This document shows, piece by piece, positions 25,338-33,402 of a DNA stretch of 64,000 nt. Origin of the DNA: Nonomuraea montanisoli (GTDB lineage: Bacteria; Actinomycetota; Actinomycetes; Streptosporangiales; Streptosporangiaceae); the NCBI RefSeq assembly GCF_013363975.1, contig NZ_JABWGN010000012.1, positions 93,423 to 157,422 on the forward strand, written 5' to 3'. The translations under genes and the position numbers were made by a program. Position 1 is the stretch's first letter. The number at the start of each line of letters is the position of its first letter. The notes below the pieces were generated by a model, which was given only the letters and a program-made list of their open reading frames with translations, was not told the origin of the DNA and did no database searches.

Positions 25338-26179
25338 TCGTCGTCAGACCCGGACTGCGCGGCCTCACCGGCCGGTTCAAGGGCGGCGGCCTGCGGGCGG
25401 CGGCGCTCGTGGTGATCGCGCTGCTGGTCCTGGCCGCCGTGCTGGCGCCGCTGATGGCTCCCGCCGACCCCGACGCGGTGGACCTGTCGGCCGCACTGGC
25501 CGGCCCCGGCGGCGACCACCTGCTCGGCGCCGACGCCTCCGGCCGCGACCTGCTGTCCAGGGTGATCTACGGGGCCAGGACGGGGCTGCTCGGCCCGCTG
25601 GGCGTCGTGGCCCTGTCCACGGTGCTCGGCGTCGCGGTCGGATTGAGCGCCGCCTGGCACGGCGGCTGGGTGGACGCCGCGCTGTCACGCTCGATGGAGC
25701 TGGTCTTCGCCTTCCCCGGCCTGCTGCTGGCCATCCTGGTGGTCGCGATGTACGGCCCCGGCCAGCTCGGGCCCGTGATCACGCTGGCCGTCGCCTACAC
25801 GCCGTTCGTGGGCCGCCTGGTGCGCGGCGTGGCGCGGGGGGAGATGGGCCGCCCGTACATCGCCGCGTACCGGGCGCTGGGCTTCGGCGGCCTGACCATC
25901 TGCCTGCGCCACCTGCTGCCGAACATCGCCCCGGTGATCCTCGCCCAGTCCACGATCAACTTCGGCTACGCCCTGCTCGACCTGGCCGGGCTCGCCTTCC
26001 TCGGCCTGGGCGTGCAGCCGCCGACCGCCGACTGGGGAGCCATGATCAACGAGGGGCAGTCCGCCGTCCTGCAGGGGGCGCTCGGCCCGATCCTCGTCCC
26101 CGGTCTGGCCATCGTGCTGAGCGTGATCGCCTTCAACATCGTCGGCGAGAGCCTCGCCGACCACGTCTCCCGGAGGTGA
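25328..26179 (+). CDS. ABC permease, DppC/OppC type
   Basis: A 283-residue membrane protein with about six transmembrane segments. LLGADASGRDLLSRVIYGAR is the hallmark of DppC/OppC permeases, and the coupling loop is seen around YIAAYRALGFGGLTICLRHLLPN. It pairs with the upstream DppB-type permease to form the channel of the importer. I choose ATG 25328 in the second copy of the duplicated junction, because the first copy runs into a stop after 11 codons. Confidence 0.95.
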   Translation: MEQLVVRPGLRGLTGRFKGGGLRAAALVVIALLVLAAVLAPLMAPADPDAVDLSAALAGPGGDHLLGADASGRDLLSRVIYGARTGLLGPLGVVALSTVLGVAVGLSAAWHGGWVDAALSRSMELVFAFPGLLLAILVVAMYGPGQLGPVITLAVAYTPFVGRLVRGVARGEMGRPYIAAYRALGFGGLTICLRHLLPNIAPVILAQSTINFGYALLDLAGLAFLGLGVQPPTADWGAMINEGQSAVLQGALGPILVPGLAIVLSVIAFNIVGESLADHVSRR

Positions 26180-26181
26180 CC

Positions 26182-27108
26182 ATGCTGGAGATCGACGACC
26201 TCTCGGTACGCCTGCCACGCACCGCCCGCCCGGCGATCGACCGCATGTCGCTCACCGTGGCCGAGAACGAGACCGTCGGCCTGGTCGGCGAGTCGGGATC
26301 CGGCAAGTCGCTGACCGCTCGGGCCGTCCTCGGCCTGCTGCCGGAAGGCACGCGGGCCGAGGGCGCGATCCGGATGGACGGCGCCGACGTGCTGTCCATG
26401 TCCCCGGCGAGTCTGCGCCGCCACCGGACCCACGCGGCCGCGATGATCTATCAGGATCCGCGCGCGGCGATCAGCCCCTTCCGGCGGATCGGCGACTTCC
26501 TCGCCGAGATCCTCAGGGAGGAGATCGGCGCCAGGGCGGCCCGCGCCAGGGCCGTCGAGCTGCTGGGCATGGTCGGCCTGCCGGAGCCCGAGCGGCACGT
26601 GCGCCAGCATCCGCACGAGCTGTCGGGCGGCATGCTCCAGCGGGTGGTGATCGCGGCCGCCCTGGCGGGAGAGCCCCGGCTGCTGCTGGCCGACGAGCCG
26701 ACCACCGCGCTGGACGTGACCACCCAGGCCGAGATCATGCGGCTGCTGCGCGACCTGCGCGCCAGGACGCGGACCGGGATGCTGTTCATCACCCACGACC
26801 TGGAGCTGGCCGCCACGATCTGCGACCGCGTCTACGTCATGTACGCCGGCCGGGTCATGGAGACCGGCCCGACGCGGCGGCTGTTCGCCGGGCCGCGCCA
26901 TCCCTACACCGCGGGCCTGCTGGCCGCCACCCCGCGCGTCACGCACCTGGGCACGCTGCCGCCGCCGATCCCCGGGCGGCCGCCCGACCTGCTGTCGGCT
27001 CCCCCGGGCTGCCCGTTCACCCCGCGCTGCCCCGACGCCACGGACTCCTGTACGGCCGCCGCCCCGCTCCTGGTGGACGGGGTGGCCTGTGTGAAGGCGG
27101 AACGGTGA
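26182..27108 (+). CDS. ABC importer ATPase, DppD/OppD type
   Basis: A 308-residue ATPase with Walker A GESGSGKS, signature LSGGMLQRV and Walker B LLLADEPTT. The C-terminal region has the cysteine-containing CPFTPRCPDATDSC segment of the oligopeptide/dipeptide ATPase subfamily (in several members it holds an iron-sulfur cluster). ATG 26182 has CGGAGG at a good distance; an earlier GTG at 26176 is less likely. It works with the next gene product as a heterodimeric motor for the importer. Confidence 0.95.
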   Translation: MLEIDDLSVRLPRTARPAIDRMSLTVAENETVGLVGESGSGKSLTARAVLGLLPEGTRAEGAIRMDGADVLSMSPASLRRHRTHAAAMIYQDPRAAISPFRRIGDFLAEILREEIGARAARARAVELLGMVGLPEPERHVRQHPHELSGGMLQRVVIAAALAGEPRLLLADEPTTALDVTTQAEIMRLLRDLRARTRTGMLFITHDLELAATICDRVYVMYAGRVMETGPTRRLFAGPRHPYTAGLLAATPRVTHLGTLPPPIPGRPPDLLSAPPGCPFTPRCPDATDSCTAAAPLLVDGVACVKAER

Positions 27109-27848
27109 CCATCGACCTCGAGGTGCGCGGCCTGCGCAAACGGTACGGCGCGTTCACCGCCGTGGACGACGTCGGCTTCGACCTGGCGGCGGGCGGATCG
27201 CTCGGCCTGGTGGGAGAGTCGGGCTCGGGCAAGACCACGACGGCCCGGCTGCTGCTCGGCCTGGAGCGGCCCGACGCCGGCACGGTGCTGGTGGCGGGGA
27301 AGCCGCTGGCGGAGCTCGGCCGCAAGGCCAGGGCGCGGCTGATCCAGATCGTCTTCCAGGATCCTCTCGGCTCGCTCGACCCGCGCCTCGCCGTACAGGA
27401 GTCGCTGGCCGAGGTGCTGCGGCTGCACTTCCCCGGCGAGCCGCACCAGGCACGGGTGGGCGAGCTGCTCGACCAGGTCGGTCTCGGCCCGCGTGAGGCG
27501 CGGGCACTGCCCAGGGAGCTGTCGGGCGGCCAGCGGCAGCGCGTCGCCATCGCCCGGGCGCTGGCCGTGCGGCCCAGGGTGCTGGTGCTCGACGAGGCCG
27601 TGGCCGCGCTCGACGTCTCGGTCCAGGCGCAGATCCTGGGCCTGCTGGCCGAGATCCGCGCGGCAGGCGACGTCTCCTTCCTGTTCATCACCCACGACCT
27701 GGCCGTGGTCGGCTGCGTGACCGATCACGTGGCCGTCATGCGGCGCGGCCGGATCGTCGAGTCGGGGCCGACGGAGCAGGTGCTGACCGCTCCCGGCCAC
27801 GCGTACACGCGGCTGCTGCTGGATTCCGTCCCACGGCCCGCCTTCTAA
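27105..27848 (+). CDS. ABC importer ATPase, DppF/OppF type (short)
   Basis: A 247-residue ATPase with Walker A GESGSGKTT, signature LSGGQRQRV and Walker B VLVLDEAVAALD. It lacks the C-terminal cysteine segment of its partner and is shorter than typical DppF (about 320-330 residues). The GTG start overlaps the DppD-type stop by four bases. Together the five transporter genes form a complete uptake system. Confidence 0.94.
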   Translation: MTIDLEVRGLRKRYGAFTAVDDVGFDLAAGGSLGLVGESGSGKTTTARLLLGLERPDAGTVLVAGKPLAELGRKARARLIQIVFQDPLGSLDPRLAVQESLAEVLRLHFPGEPHQARVGELLDQVGLGPREARALPRELSGGQRQRVAIARALAVRPRVLVLDEAVAALDVSVQAQILGLLAEIRAAGDVSFLFITHDLAVVGCVTDHVAVMRRGRIVESGPTEQVLTAPGHAYTRLLLDSVPRPAF

Positions 27849-27862
27849 GGAGATTTCCGGAA

Positions 27863-29248
27863 ATGTTGTGCTACCTGTCGGCCACCGAGGCCCATCGCCT
27901 CATGTCCAGGCGCGAGCTGTCGCCCGTGGAGCTGCTGACCGCCGTCATCGACCGGGCCGAGGCCGTGGAACCACGGATCAACGCCTTCACCGAGCACCTG
28001 TACGAGTCGGCGATGGAGCAGGCCAAGGCCGCCGAGACCGCCTACCTGAACGGCACCGCCAGGCCGCTCGAAGGCGTCCCGGTGGCGGTCAAGGAGGAGC
28101 ATCCCATCGAGGGCCACACCCACGAGGAGGGCTCGCTCCTGCTGCAGGGCATGGTCGCCGAGGAGAGCCACCCGGTGGTCACCCGGATCGCGCAGGCGGG
28201 CGGCATCATCCATGCCCGCACCACGACGCCCGAGTTCAGCTGCGCCGGGTTCACCCACAGCAGGCTGTGGGGCGTGACGCGCAACCCCTGGAACCTCGAC
28301 TACTCCCCCGGCGGCTCCTCGGGCGGCTCCGGCGCCTCGCTGGCCGCGGGCACCTCGCTGCTGGCCACCGGTTCCGACATCGGCGGCTCCATCCGCATCC
28401 CCGCCTCGTCCTGCGGGGTGGTCGGGTTCAAGCCGCCGTTCGGGCGGGTGCCCGCGCTGCCGCCGTTCAACCTCGACCAGTACTGCCACGACGGCCCCAT
28501 GGCCCGTACCGTCGCCGACGTCGCGCTGCTGCAGAACGTCATCGCCGGCCCGCACCCGTGGGACGTGGCCTCCCTCCGGCCCAGGCTGGAGCTGCCGCCG
28601 CTCACCGGCGACGTGCGCGGGATGCGGATCGCCCTGTCGCTGACGCTCGGCGACTACCTGGTGGAACCGGACGTCGTCGCGGGCACGCTCGCCGCCGCCG
28701 AGGCGCTGCGCGCGGCCGGCGCGGTCGTGGAGGAGGTCGCGCTGCCCTGGACCAGGGGGCAGATCATGGCCGCCGCCGACGCCCATTTCGCGGGCATCTT
28801 CGGCGCCGGGATCGGCGAGCTGGCCGCCGAGCACGCGGACCTGCTGTCGGACTACACCCGGCGGTTCGCCGAGATGAAGCCGGAGCTCAGCTTCTACCAG
28901 GGCATGGAGCTGGAGGGCCTGATCTACCGGCCGCTCGGCGAGCTGCTGGAGCGCTTCGACGCGCTGCTCTGCCCGACCATGGCCGTGCCGGCCTTCCCCG
29001 CCGAGCACGACGGCGGCCCGCTGTCCGTCAACGGCGAGAGCGGCCACTACATGCTGGGGGTCATGACGATCCCCTTCAACATCGCCAGCCGCTGCCCGGT
29101 GCTGTCCGTCCCGTCGGGGGTGGCCGCCACCGGCGTCCCGACCGGCGTGCAGATCGTGGGCCGCACCTACGACGACGTGACCGTCTTCCAGGTCGCCTCG
29201 TGCCTGGAGGCCGCCCTGCCCGGCATCGGACGGCCCGCCGGCCTGTGA
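27863..29248 (+). CDS. Amidase (amidase signature family)
   Basis: A 461-residue enzyme of the amidase signature family. The Ser-cisSer-Lys triad can be placed: K77 in GVPVAVKE, S152 in PGGSSGGSG and S176 in GSDIGGSIR. It should hydrolyse a carboxamide or act on an N-acyl bond in the cytoplasm. A good AAGGAG box precedes ATG 27863. It is the last gene of the operon, 14 bases after the ATPase gene, and is followed by a strong terminator. Together with the leading amidohydrolase it suggests that the imported molecule carries two different amide or carbamoyl bonds. Confidence 0.95.
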   Translation: MLCYLSATEAHRLMSRRELSPVELLTAVIDRAEAVEPRINAFTEHLYESAMEQAKAAETAYLNGTARPLEGVPVAVKEEHPIEGHTHEEGSLLLQGMVAEESHPVVTRIAQAGGIIHARTTTPEFSCAGFTHSRLWGVTRNPWNLDYSPGGSSGGSGASLAAGTSLLATGSDIGGSIRIPASSCGVVGFKPPFGRVPALPPFNLDQYCHDGPMARTVADVALLQNVIAGPHPWDVASLRPRLELPPLTGDVRGMRIALSLTLGDYLVEPDVVAGTLAAAEALRAAGAVVEEVALPWTRGQIMAAADAHFAGIFGAGIGELAAEHADLLSDYTRRFAEMKPELSFYQGMELEGLIYRPLGELLERFDALLCPTMAVPAFPAEHDGGPLSVNGESGHYMLGVMTIPFNIASRCPVLSVPSGVAATGVPTGVQIVGRTYDDVTVFQVASCLEAALPGIGRPAGL

Positions 29249-29274
29249 GGCCCGCCCGCTGCTCGCCCGACCTG

Positions 29275-29311
29275 CCGGCCGGTGCGTCCGCAGGGCGGCG
29301 GCACCGGCCGG
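29275..29311. terminator. Bidirectional terminator between amidase and darcynin-like genes
   Basis: CCGGCCGGTGC (29275-29285) and its exact reverse complement (29301-29311) enclose a 15-base loop. It lies between the converging amidase and darcynin-like genes, 27 and 14 bases from their stop codons. Confidence 0.7.
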
Positions 29312-29324
29312 TCAAGGCGGGGCG

Positions 29325-29690
29325 TCAGGTGGCGAAGGTGGCCAACGGCTCCACGCCGTAGGTGCGGGCGTAGCCGTTCTCGGTGCCCACGAGCAGGTCC
29401 ACGACGTCGAAGTAGCGGTCCCAGAAGGGGGTCTCGCGCAGCGCGTCGATCAGCAGCCGGTAGGCGTCGTGGTCGTCCGCCTCCCAGACCCAGACGTCGG
29501 TGACCCGCGCCGAGTAGAACTCCGTGTCGTAGAAGCGGGAGCGGACGCCGCGGGTGCGGGCCTCGATCACCGGGACGACCTGGGTGGCGAAGGCCTCGAC
29601 GCGTTCGGGCACGGTCAGCGCCAGCCACTCGGGCGTGGTCTTGACCAGCATGAACGCGGTGACCGGCGGCTCGGTTCGGTCAGTGGACAT
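29325..29690 (-). CDS. Darcynin-like protein (function unknown)
   Basis: A 121-residue protein whose segments FMLVKTTPEWLAL, SRFYDTEFYSARVTDVWVWE, and ALRETPFWDRYFDVVDLLVG match what I know as the darcynin family, small alpha/beta-barrel-like proteins of unknown function. Its ATG overlaps the end of the NmrA-like gene by 11 bases, so both are made from one message. The genes may belong to a small redox or stress module controlled by the divergent LysR protein. Confidence 0.75.
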   Translation of the reverse strand: MSTDRTEPPVTAFMLVKTTPEWLALTVPERVEAFATQVVPVIEARTRGVRSRFYDTEFYSARVTDVWVWEADDHDAYRLLIDALRETPFWDRYFDVVDLLVGTENGYARTYGVEPLATFAT

Positions 29691-30597
29691 CGGCTGCCTC
29701 CGGCGTGGCGAGGACGGCGGGCTTGAGGGTCCGCGCGCACCACTGCGCGAATCCGGTGGCCGGGGCCGCCTGCGGCGAGCGGTCGACGCCCGCGTCCAGG
29801 CCCTGGTCCTTGGCGCGCTTCATGTCGACCATGCCCTCGACGAACTCCTCGTTGAGGCCGTAGCCGAGCATGGTGGAGCGCAGCTCGTCGAGCGGCTGGC
29901 GCCGGTAGTGGACCGGACGGCCCAGCTCCTCGGTCATGATGCGGGCCAGGTCGTCGGGCGACAGGTCCTGCGGGCCGAGCACCGGGACACTGCCGACACC
30001 GGTCCAGGAGCGGTCCAGCAGCAGCCCGGCCGCCGTCGCGGCGATGTCGGCGACGGCCACCATCGGGGCCGGACGGTCCGCGGCGACGGTGTCGGTGAAG
30101 ACGCCGTGCTCGCGGAGCGAGTCGGCCTCCTCCAGCAGGTTCTCGTAGAAGGACGGGCAGGCCAGGGCGCGGTAGGCGACGCCGGAGCCGGCGATCAGGT
30201 CGTCCATGGCGAGGGAGGCGGTGACCAGCCCGGCCCGGGCGGCCTGCGGGGTGCCGCGGCCGAGCGCCGAGACACCGACGACATGGCCGACACCGTGGGC
30301 GGCGAACGCCCGCGCGGCCGGGCGGGTGAAGCCGCTGTACGCCTCGTCGGGCGTGAGCGAGGCGTCCGGCGGCACCAGCCAGAAGACGGCGTCGGCCCCG
30401 GTGAAGGCGCGCTCGGCGGTCGCGGCGTCGCCGTGCGAGCCGGTGACCACCTCGACCCGGCCGCGGACGGCCTCGGGGAGCCGGGCGGGATCGCGGACGA
30501 CGACGCGCACCTCCTCTCCGTGGGCGGGCGCGGCCTCGACCAGCAGTGACAGCAGCCGCCGGCCGATGTTCCCGGTGGGGGCGGTAATGACGATCAT
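29680..30597 (-). CDS. NmrA-like NAD(P)-binding protein (atypical SDR)
   Basis: A 305-residue protein starting MIVITAPTGNIGRRLLSLL, the Rossmann motif of NmrA/YtfG-type atypical SDRs, followed by VVVRDPARL (NADP-preferring basic residue) and the segment GVSALGRGTP. The catalytic tyrosine-lysine pair of classical SDRs is not obvious, as is normal in this group, whose members are quinone reductases or redox sensors. It is the first gene of a two-gene operon divergent from a LysR gene. Confidence 0.88.
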   Translation of the reverse strand: MIVITAPTGNIGRRLLSLLVEAAPAHGEEVRVVVRDPARLPEAVRGRVEVVTGSHGDAATAERAFTGADAVFWLVPPDASLTPDEAYSGFTRPAARAFAAHGVGHVVGVSALGRGTPQAARAGLVTASLAMDDLIAGSGVAYRALACPSFYENLLEEADSLREHGVFTDTVAADRPAPMVAVADIAATAAGLLLDRSWTGVGSVPVLGPQDLSPDDLARIMTEELGRPVHYRRQPLDELRSTMLGYGLNEEFVEGMVDMKRAKDQGLDAGVDRSPQAAPATGFAQWCARTLKPAVLATPEAADVH

Positions 30598-30666
30598 GAA
30601 AACCTCTCGGTCCGTGTCGGATCGGTTCGACCCCTTGATCGTGCAGACCCGGACCGTATTGCCACA

Positions 30667-30687
30667 ATGGGAACTTCAGCATCCCAT
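30667..30687. promoter_or_regulatory. LysR-type operator between NmrA-like and LysR genes
   Basis: ATGGGA-N9-TCCCAT is a perfect dyad containing a T-N11-A-like core, the arrangement LysR proteins bind. It lies 20 bases before the LysR start and about 70 bases before the divergent operon. Confidence 0.55.
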
Positions 30688-30706
30688 CATTGCCTGAAAC
30701 GGAATA

Positions 30707-31651
30707 ATGCCGTTGAGCAGCCCCATCCCGAACCTCGACGCCAACCTCGCCGTCGCCCTCGACGCCCTGCTGACCGAGCAGAGCGTCACCCGTGCCGCCG
30801 CCCGGCTGCGCACCTCCCCCGCGGCGATGAGCCGCACCCTGGCCCGGCTGCGCCGGGTGCTCCAGGATCCGCTGCTGGTGCGGGCAGGACAGGCGATGGT
30901 GCCCACCCCCCGCGCCGAGGCGCTGCGGGACGAGGCCGCCGCGGTGGTGCGCCGGCTGGAGGCGTTGCTCACCCCGAGCGGCGAGATCGACCCCGCCGCG
31001 CTGCGGCGCACCTTCACCGTCCAGGCCTCGGACCTGGTCGGCGCGGCGCTGGCGCCGGGCCTGCTCGGGCTGGCCCGGCGCCGGGCGCCGGGCGTGTCGC
31101 TGCGGGTGCTGGCCGAGGAGTGGGAGGCGGGCCCCGCGCTGCGCGAGGGCCGGATCGATCTGGAGATCGGGGCCATCGACCACGTCGACCCGGAGACCCG
31201 TGTCGAAGAGCTGGTCACGCTGCGGATGGCGGCCGGGGTCAGGGCCGGGCACCCGCTCGCCGAAGGAACCCTGACGCCCGCCGGGCTGGCCGCGGCCGAG
31301 CACGTGGCGGTCAGCCGCCGGGGACACTTCGCCGGCCCGCTGGACGCGGCCCTGGCCGAGCGGGGCCTCAGCCGCCGGGTCTGCGCCGTCCTGCCCGGAC
31401 ACCTGGCGGCGATGGCGCTGGCCGCGACCGGCGACGTGGTCTGCCTGGTGCCGACCGCGCTGCCGGGTGAGCCCCCTTCACCGCTCAGCGACGCGGCGCA
31501 CGCGCTGGGACTGCGCCTGCTGGACATCCCGCTGCCGCTGCCGCCGGTGACGATCGGCATGGCCTGGCACCCGCGCCACCTCGCCGACGGGGCCCACCAG
31601 TGGCTGCGTGGCGCCGTGCGCCGGGTGCTCCGTCCGGCCCGGGAGGAGTAG
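30707..31651 (+). CDS. LysR-family transcriptional regulator
   Basis: A 314-residue protein with the LysR helix-turn-helix (LDALLTEQSVTRAAARLRTS, MSRTLARLRRVLQDPLLVRAG, residues about 17-60) and the substrate-binding domain with two lobes. The ligand is unknown. It is divergent from the NmrA-like/darcynin-like operon, and an ATGGGA/TCCCAT dyad lies between them. The start codon ATG 30707 has only a weak purine stretch (ACGGAATA) before it. Confidence 0.92.
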   Translation: MPLSSPIPNLDANLAVALDALLTEQSVTRAAARLRTSPAAMSRTLARLRRVLQDPLLVRAGQAMVPTPRAEALRDEAAAVVRRLEALLTPSGEIDPAALRRTFTVQASDLVGAALAPGLLGLARRRAPGVSLRVLAEEWEAGPALREGRIDLEIGAIDHVDPETRVEELVTLRMAAGVRAGHPLAEGTLTPAGLAAAEHVAVSRRGHFAGPLDAALAERGLSRRVCAVLPGHLAAMALAATGDVVCLVPTALPGEPPSPLSDAAHALGLRLLDIPLPLPPVTIGMAWHPRHLADGAHQWLRGAVRRVLRPAREE

Positions 31652-31663
31652 CCCACACCAGCG

Positions 31664-32374
31664 TCATCGCGGCGGGGGCGCGGCGGTCGCCGCCGGCTCG
31701 TCCGTGGTGGTGCCCTGTCGGCCGGCCCGGCGCTCGGTGTGCGCGGAGCGCGGTGCCGGCCAGCCCCCGGACGGTGCGGTCTCCTGTGTCAGGCCCGTGA
31801 TGACGGCCCGAAGGAGGCGTTCCGCCTGCAGGTCGGCGGCCTCGGGGCCGTCGAGGGTCATGAGCCCGTCGGCGAGGAGGGTGGCCAGTCCGTGCATGGC
31901 CGCCCAGACGGCGAACTCGGCTCCAGGGCGGGCCGCGGCGTTCAGGGCGCCGACGGCGACGAGCCGGTCGAGCTCGGCTTCGACCACGTCGTGCGGGTGC
32001 TGCGCGATCTCCGCTCCAGGGTCCCGGCCCCCGAAACCGAAGGCCAGGCGCGCGACCGCCGGGTCTTCCAGCGCCCAGCGGACGTAGGCGCGACCTGCCG
32101 CGACGAGGCCCCCCTGGGGGTCGACGCCCGGTCCGGCCGTCTGTGCGGCGCTGCTCATACGCTCGCCGAGGCGAGCGATCACCCGCGTCGACAGCGCGCC
32201 GACCAGCGCGTCGCGCGAGGCGAAGTGGTGGTAGGCGGCGCTCGGGCTGACCCCGACCCGGGCCGAGGCCTCCCGCAGCGACCAGCCCACGACCCCGTGT
32301 TCGCGGACCAGCGCCTCGGCCGCGTCCAGCAGGGCGTTCCGCAGCTCTCCGTGGTGGTACCGCCTCTTGTTCAC
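31664..32374 (-). CDS. TetR-family regulator (WHG-type C-terminal domain)
   Basis: A 236-residue protein. The N-terminus RYHHGELRNALLDAAEALV and helix-turn-helix SLREASARVGVSPSAAYHHF are typical of TetR proteins with the WHG-type C-terminal domain (FAVWAAMHGLATLL supplies that motif region). The last 35 residues are low-complexity and probably disordered. It is divergent from an MBL-fold hydrolase gene, with several overlapping inverted repeats between them, so it likely represses that gene and itself. Confidence 0.92.
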   Translation of the reverse strand: MNKRRYHHGELRNALLDAAEALVREHGVVGWSLREASARVGVSPSAAYHHFASRDALVGALSTRVIARLGERMSSAAQTAGPGVDPQGGLVAAGRAYVRWALEDPAVARLAFGFGGRDPGAEIAQHPHDVVEAELDRLVAVGALNAAARPGAEFAVWAAMHGLATLLADGLMTLDGPEAADLQAERLLRAVITGLTQETAPSGGWPAPRSAHTERRAGRQGTTTDEPAATAAPPPR

Positions 32375-32385
32375 GACCCTGATCT

Positions 32386-32441
32386 TAACAGTGCTCAGAT
32401 GCGTGTTACAGTCGGGACACCGTTAATCTGAACACTGATTA
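32386..32441. promoter_or_regulatory. Overlapping TetR operators
   Basis: Three dyads overlap in the divergent TetR/MBL spacer: TAACA-N13-TGTTA (32386-32408); CAGTGCTCAGAT (32389-32400) with its near-perfect inverse ATCTGAACACTG (32426-32437); and TAATC-N8-GATTA (32424-32441). They fit two TetR dimer sites. Confidence 0.6.
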
Positions 32442-32456
32442 GATTGGAGTGTGGCC

Positions 32457-33377
32457 ATGTCCGCCACCGATCCTTCGCGGGGCGCGCCCGACGTGAGCAG
32501 CGGGCCGGCGCCGATCGTGCGCGGCGAGCCGGTCCAGGTCGCCGACGGTGTCCATGTGATCCCCGACCAGCGGGTGGAGCTCGTCCCGAACGTCGGCATC
32601 GTCGTGGGCGAGGAGGCCGCGCTGGTCATCGACACCGGCATGGGCCCCGCCAACGGCGCGTACGTCCTGGAGCAGGCCCGGCGTCTCGCCGGTGAGCGGC
32701 GCCTGTACCTGACCGTCACGCACTTCCATCCTGAGCACGGCTTCGGCGCGCAGGCGTTCAAGGGCGCCGCGACGATCGTCTACAACCGCGGGCAGCGCGA
32801 CGAGCTGCGCCGCAAGGGCTCCGGCTACCTCGGCATGTTCCGGGGACTGGGCCCGAACATCGCGGGCGCACTCGAAGGTGTCGAGCTCGTCGAGCCCGAC
32901 CTCGTCTACGACGGTGAGGCCGAGCTCGACCTCGGGGGCCGCACGGCGGTGCTGCGCACCGTCGGCCCGGCCCACACCGCCTCCGACCAGGTCGTGCTGA
33001 TCGACGACCGCGTGCTGTTCGGGGGCGACCTGTTCGAGACCCGCATCTTCCCGATCACGCCGTACTTCCCGCCGCACGACACGGACGTCGCTCCGGAGCG
33101 TTGGATCGGCGTCCTCGACCAGCTCATCGCCCTCGGCCCCGAGATCGTGGTCCCCGGGCACGGCGAGGTGAGCGACGTGTCGCTGATCCGCGACGTCCGT
33201 GACTTCCTCGTGTACGTCCGTGACGAGGCCGGCCGGCTGCGGGAGGCCGGCCTCTCCGCCGACGCGGTGGCGGCCACGATCGACCAGGACGCCCGCATCC
33301 GCTGGAGCACCTGGGAACGGCCCGAATGGATCAGCTCCGCGGCCCGGGCCTTCTATGACGCCGGCGCCGCCGGTTGA
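32457..33377 (+). CDS. MBL-fold metallo-hydrolase with altered HxHxEH motif
   Basis: A 306-residue metallo-beta-lactamase-fold protein. The metal motif reads THFHPEHG, so the usual aspartate of HxHxDH is a glutamate. The second-metal histidine is in GPAHTASDQV, the bridging aspartate in LFGGDLFE, and the last histidine in VVPGHGEVSD. The THFHPEHG form occurs in a known subset of the family, so it need not be inactive. ATG 32457 has GGAG seven bases upstream. It is divergent from a TetR gene with strong operator-like repeats, suggesting inducible hydrolysis of an ester, lactone or similar compound. Confidence 0.9.
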   Translation: MSATDPSRGAPDVSSGPAPIVRGEPVQVADGVHVIPDQRVELVPNVGIVVGEEAALVIDTGMGPANGAYVLEQARRLAGERRLYLTVTHFHPEHGFGAQAFKGAATIVYNRGQRDELRRKGSGYLGMFRGLGPNIAGALEGVELVEPDLVYDGEAELDLGGRTAVLRTVGPAHTASDQVVLIDDRVLFGGDLFETRIFPITPYFPPHDTDVAPERWIGVLDQLIALGPEIVVPGHGEVSDVSLIRDVRDFLVYVRDEAGRLREAGLSADAVAATIDQDARIRWSTWERPEWISSAARAFYDAGAAG

Positions 33378-33402
33378 GACCCCACGGCCTCGGCGGCGCG
33401 GC

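Noticed and set aside
30620..30645. GGTTCGACCCC resembling a tRNA T-loop
   Set aside because: No acceptor or anticodon stem can be folded around it, so it is not a tRNA gene.
32457..33377. MBL-fold hydrolase as an inactive enzyme because of the changed motif
   Set aside because: Other metal ligands are all present and the THFHPEHG form is known in the family, so inactivity cannot be claimed.
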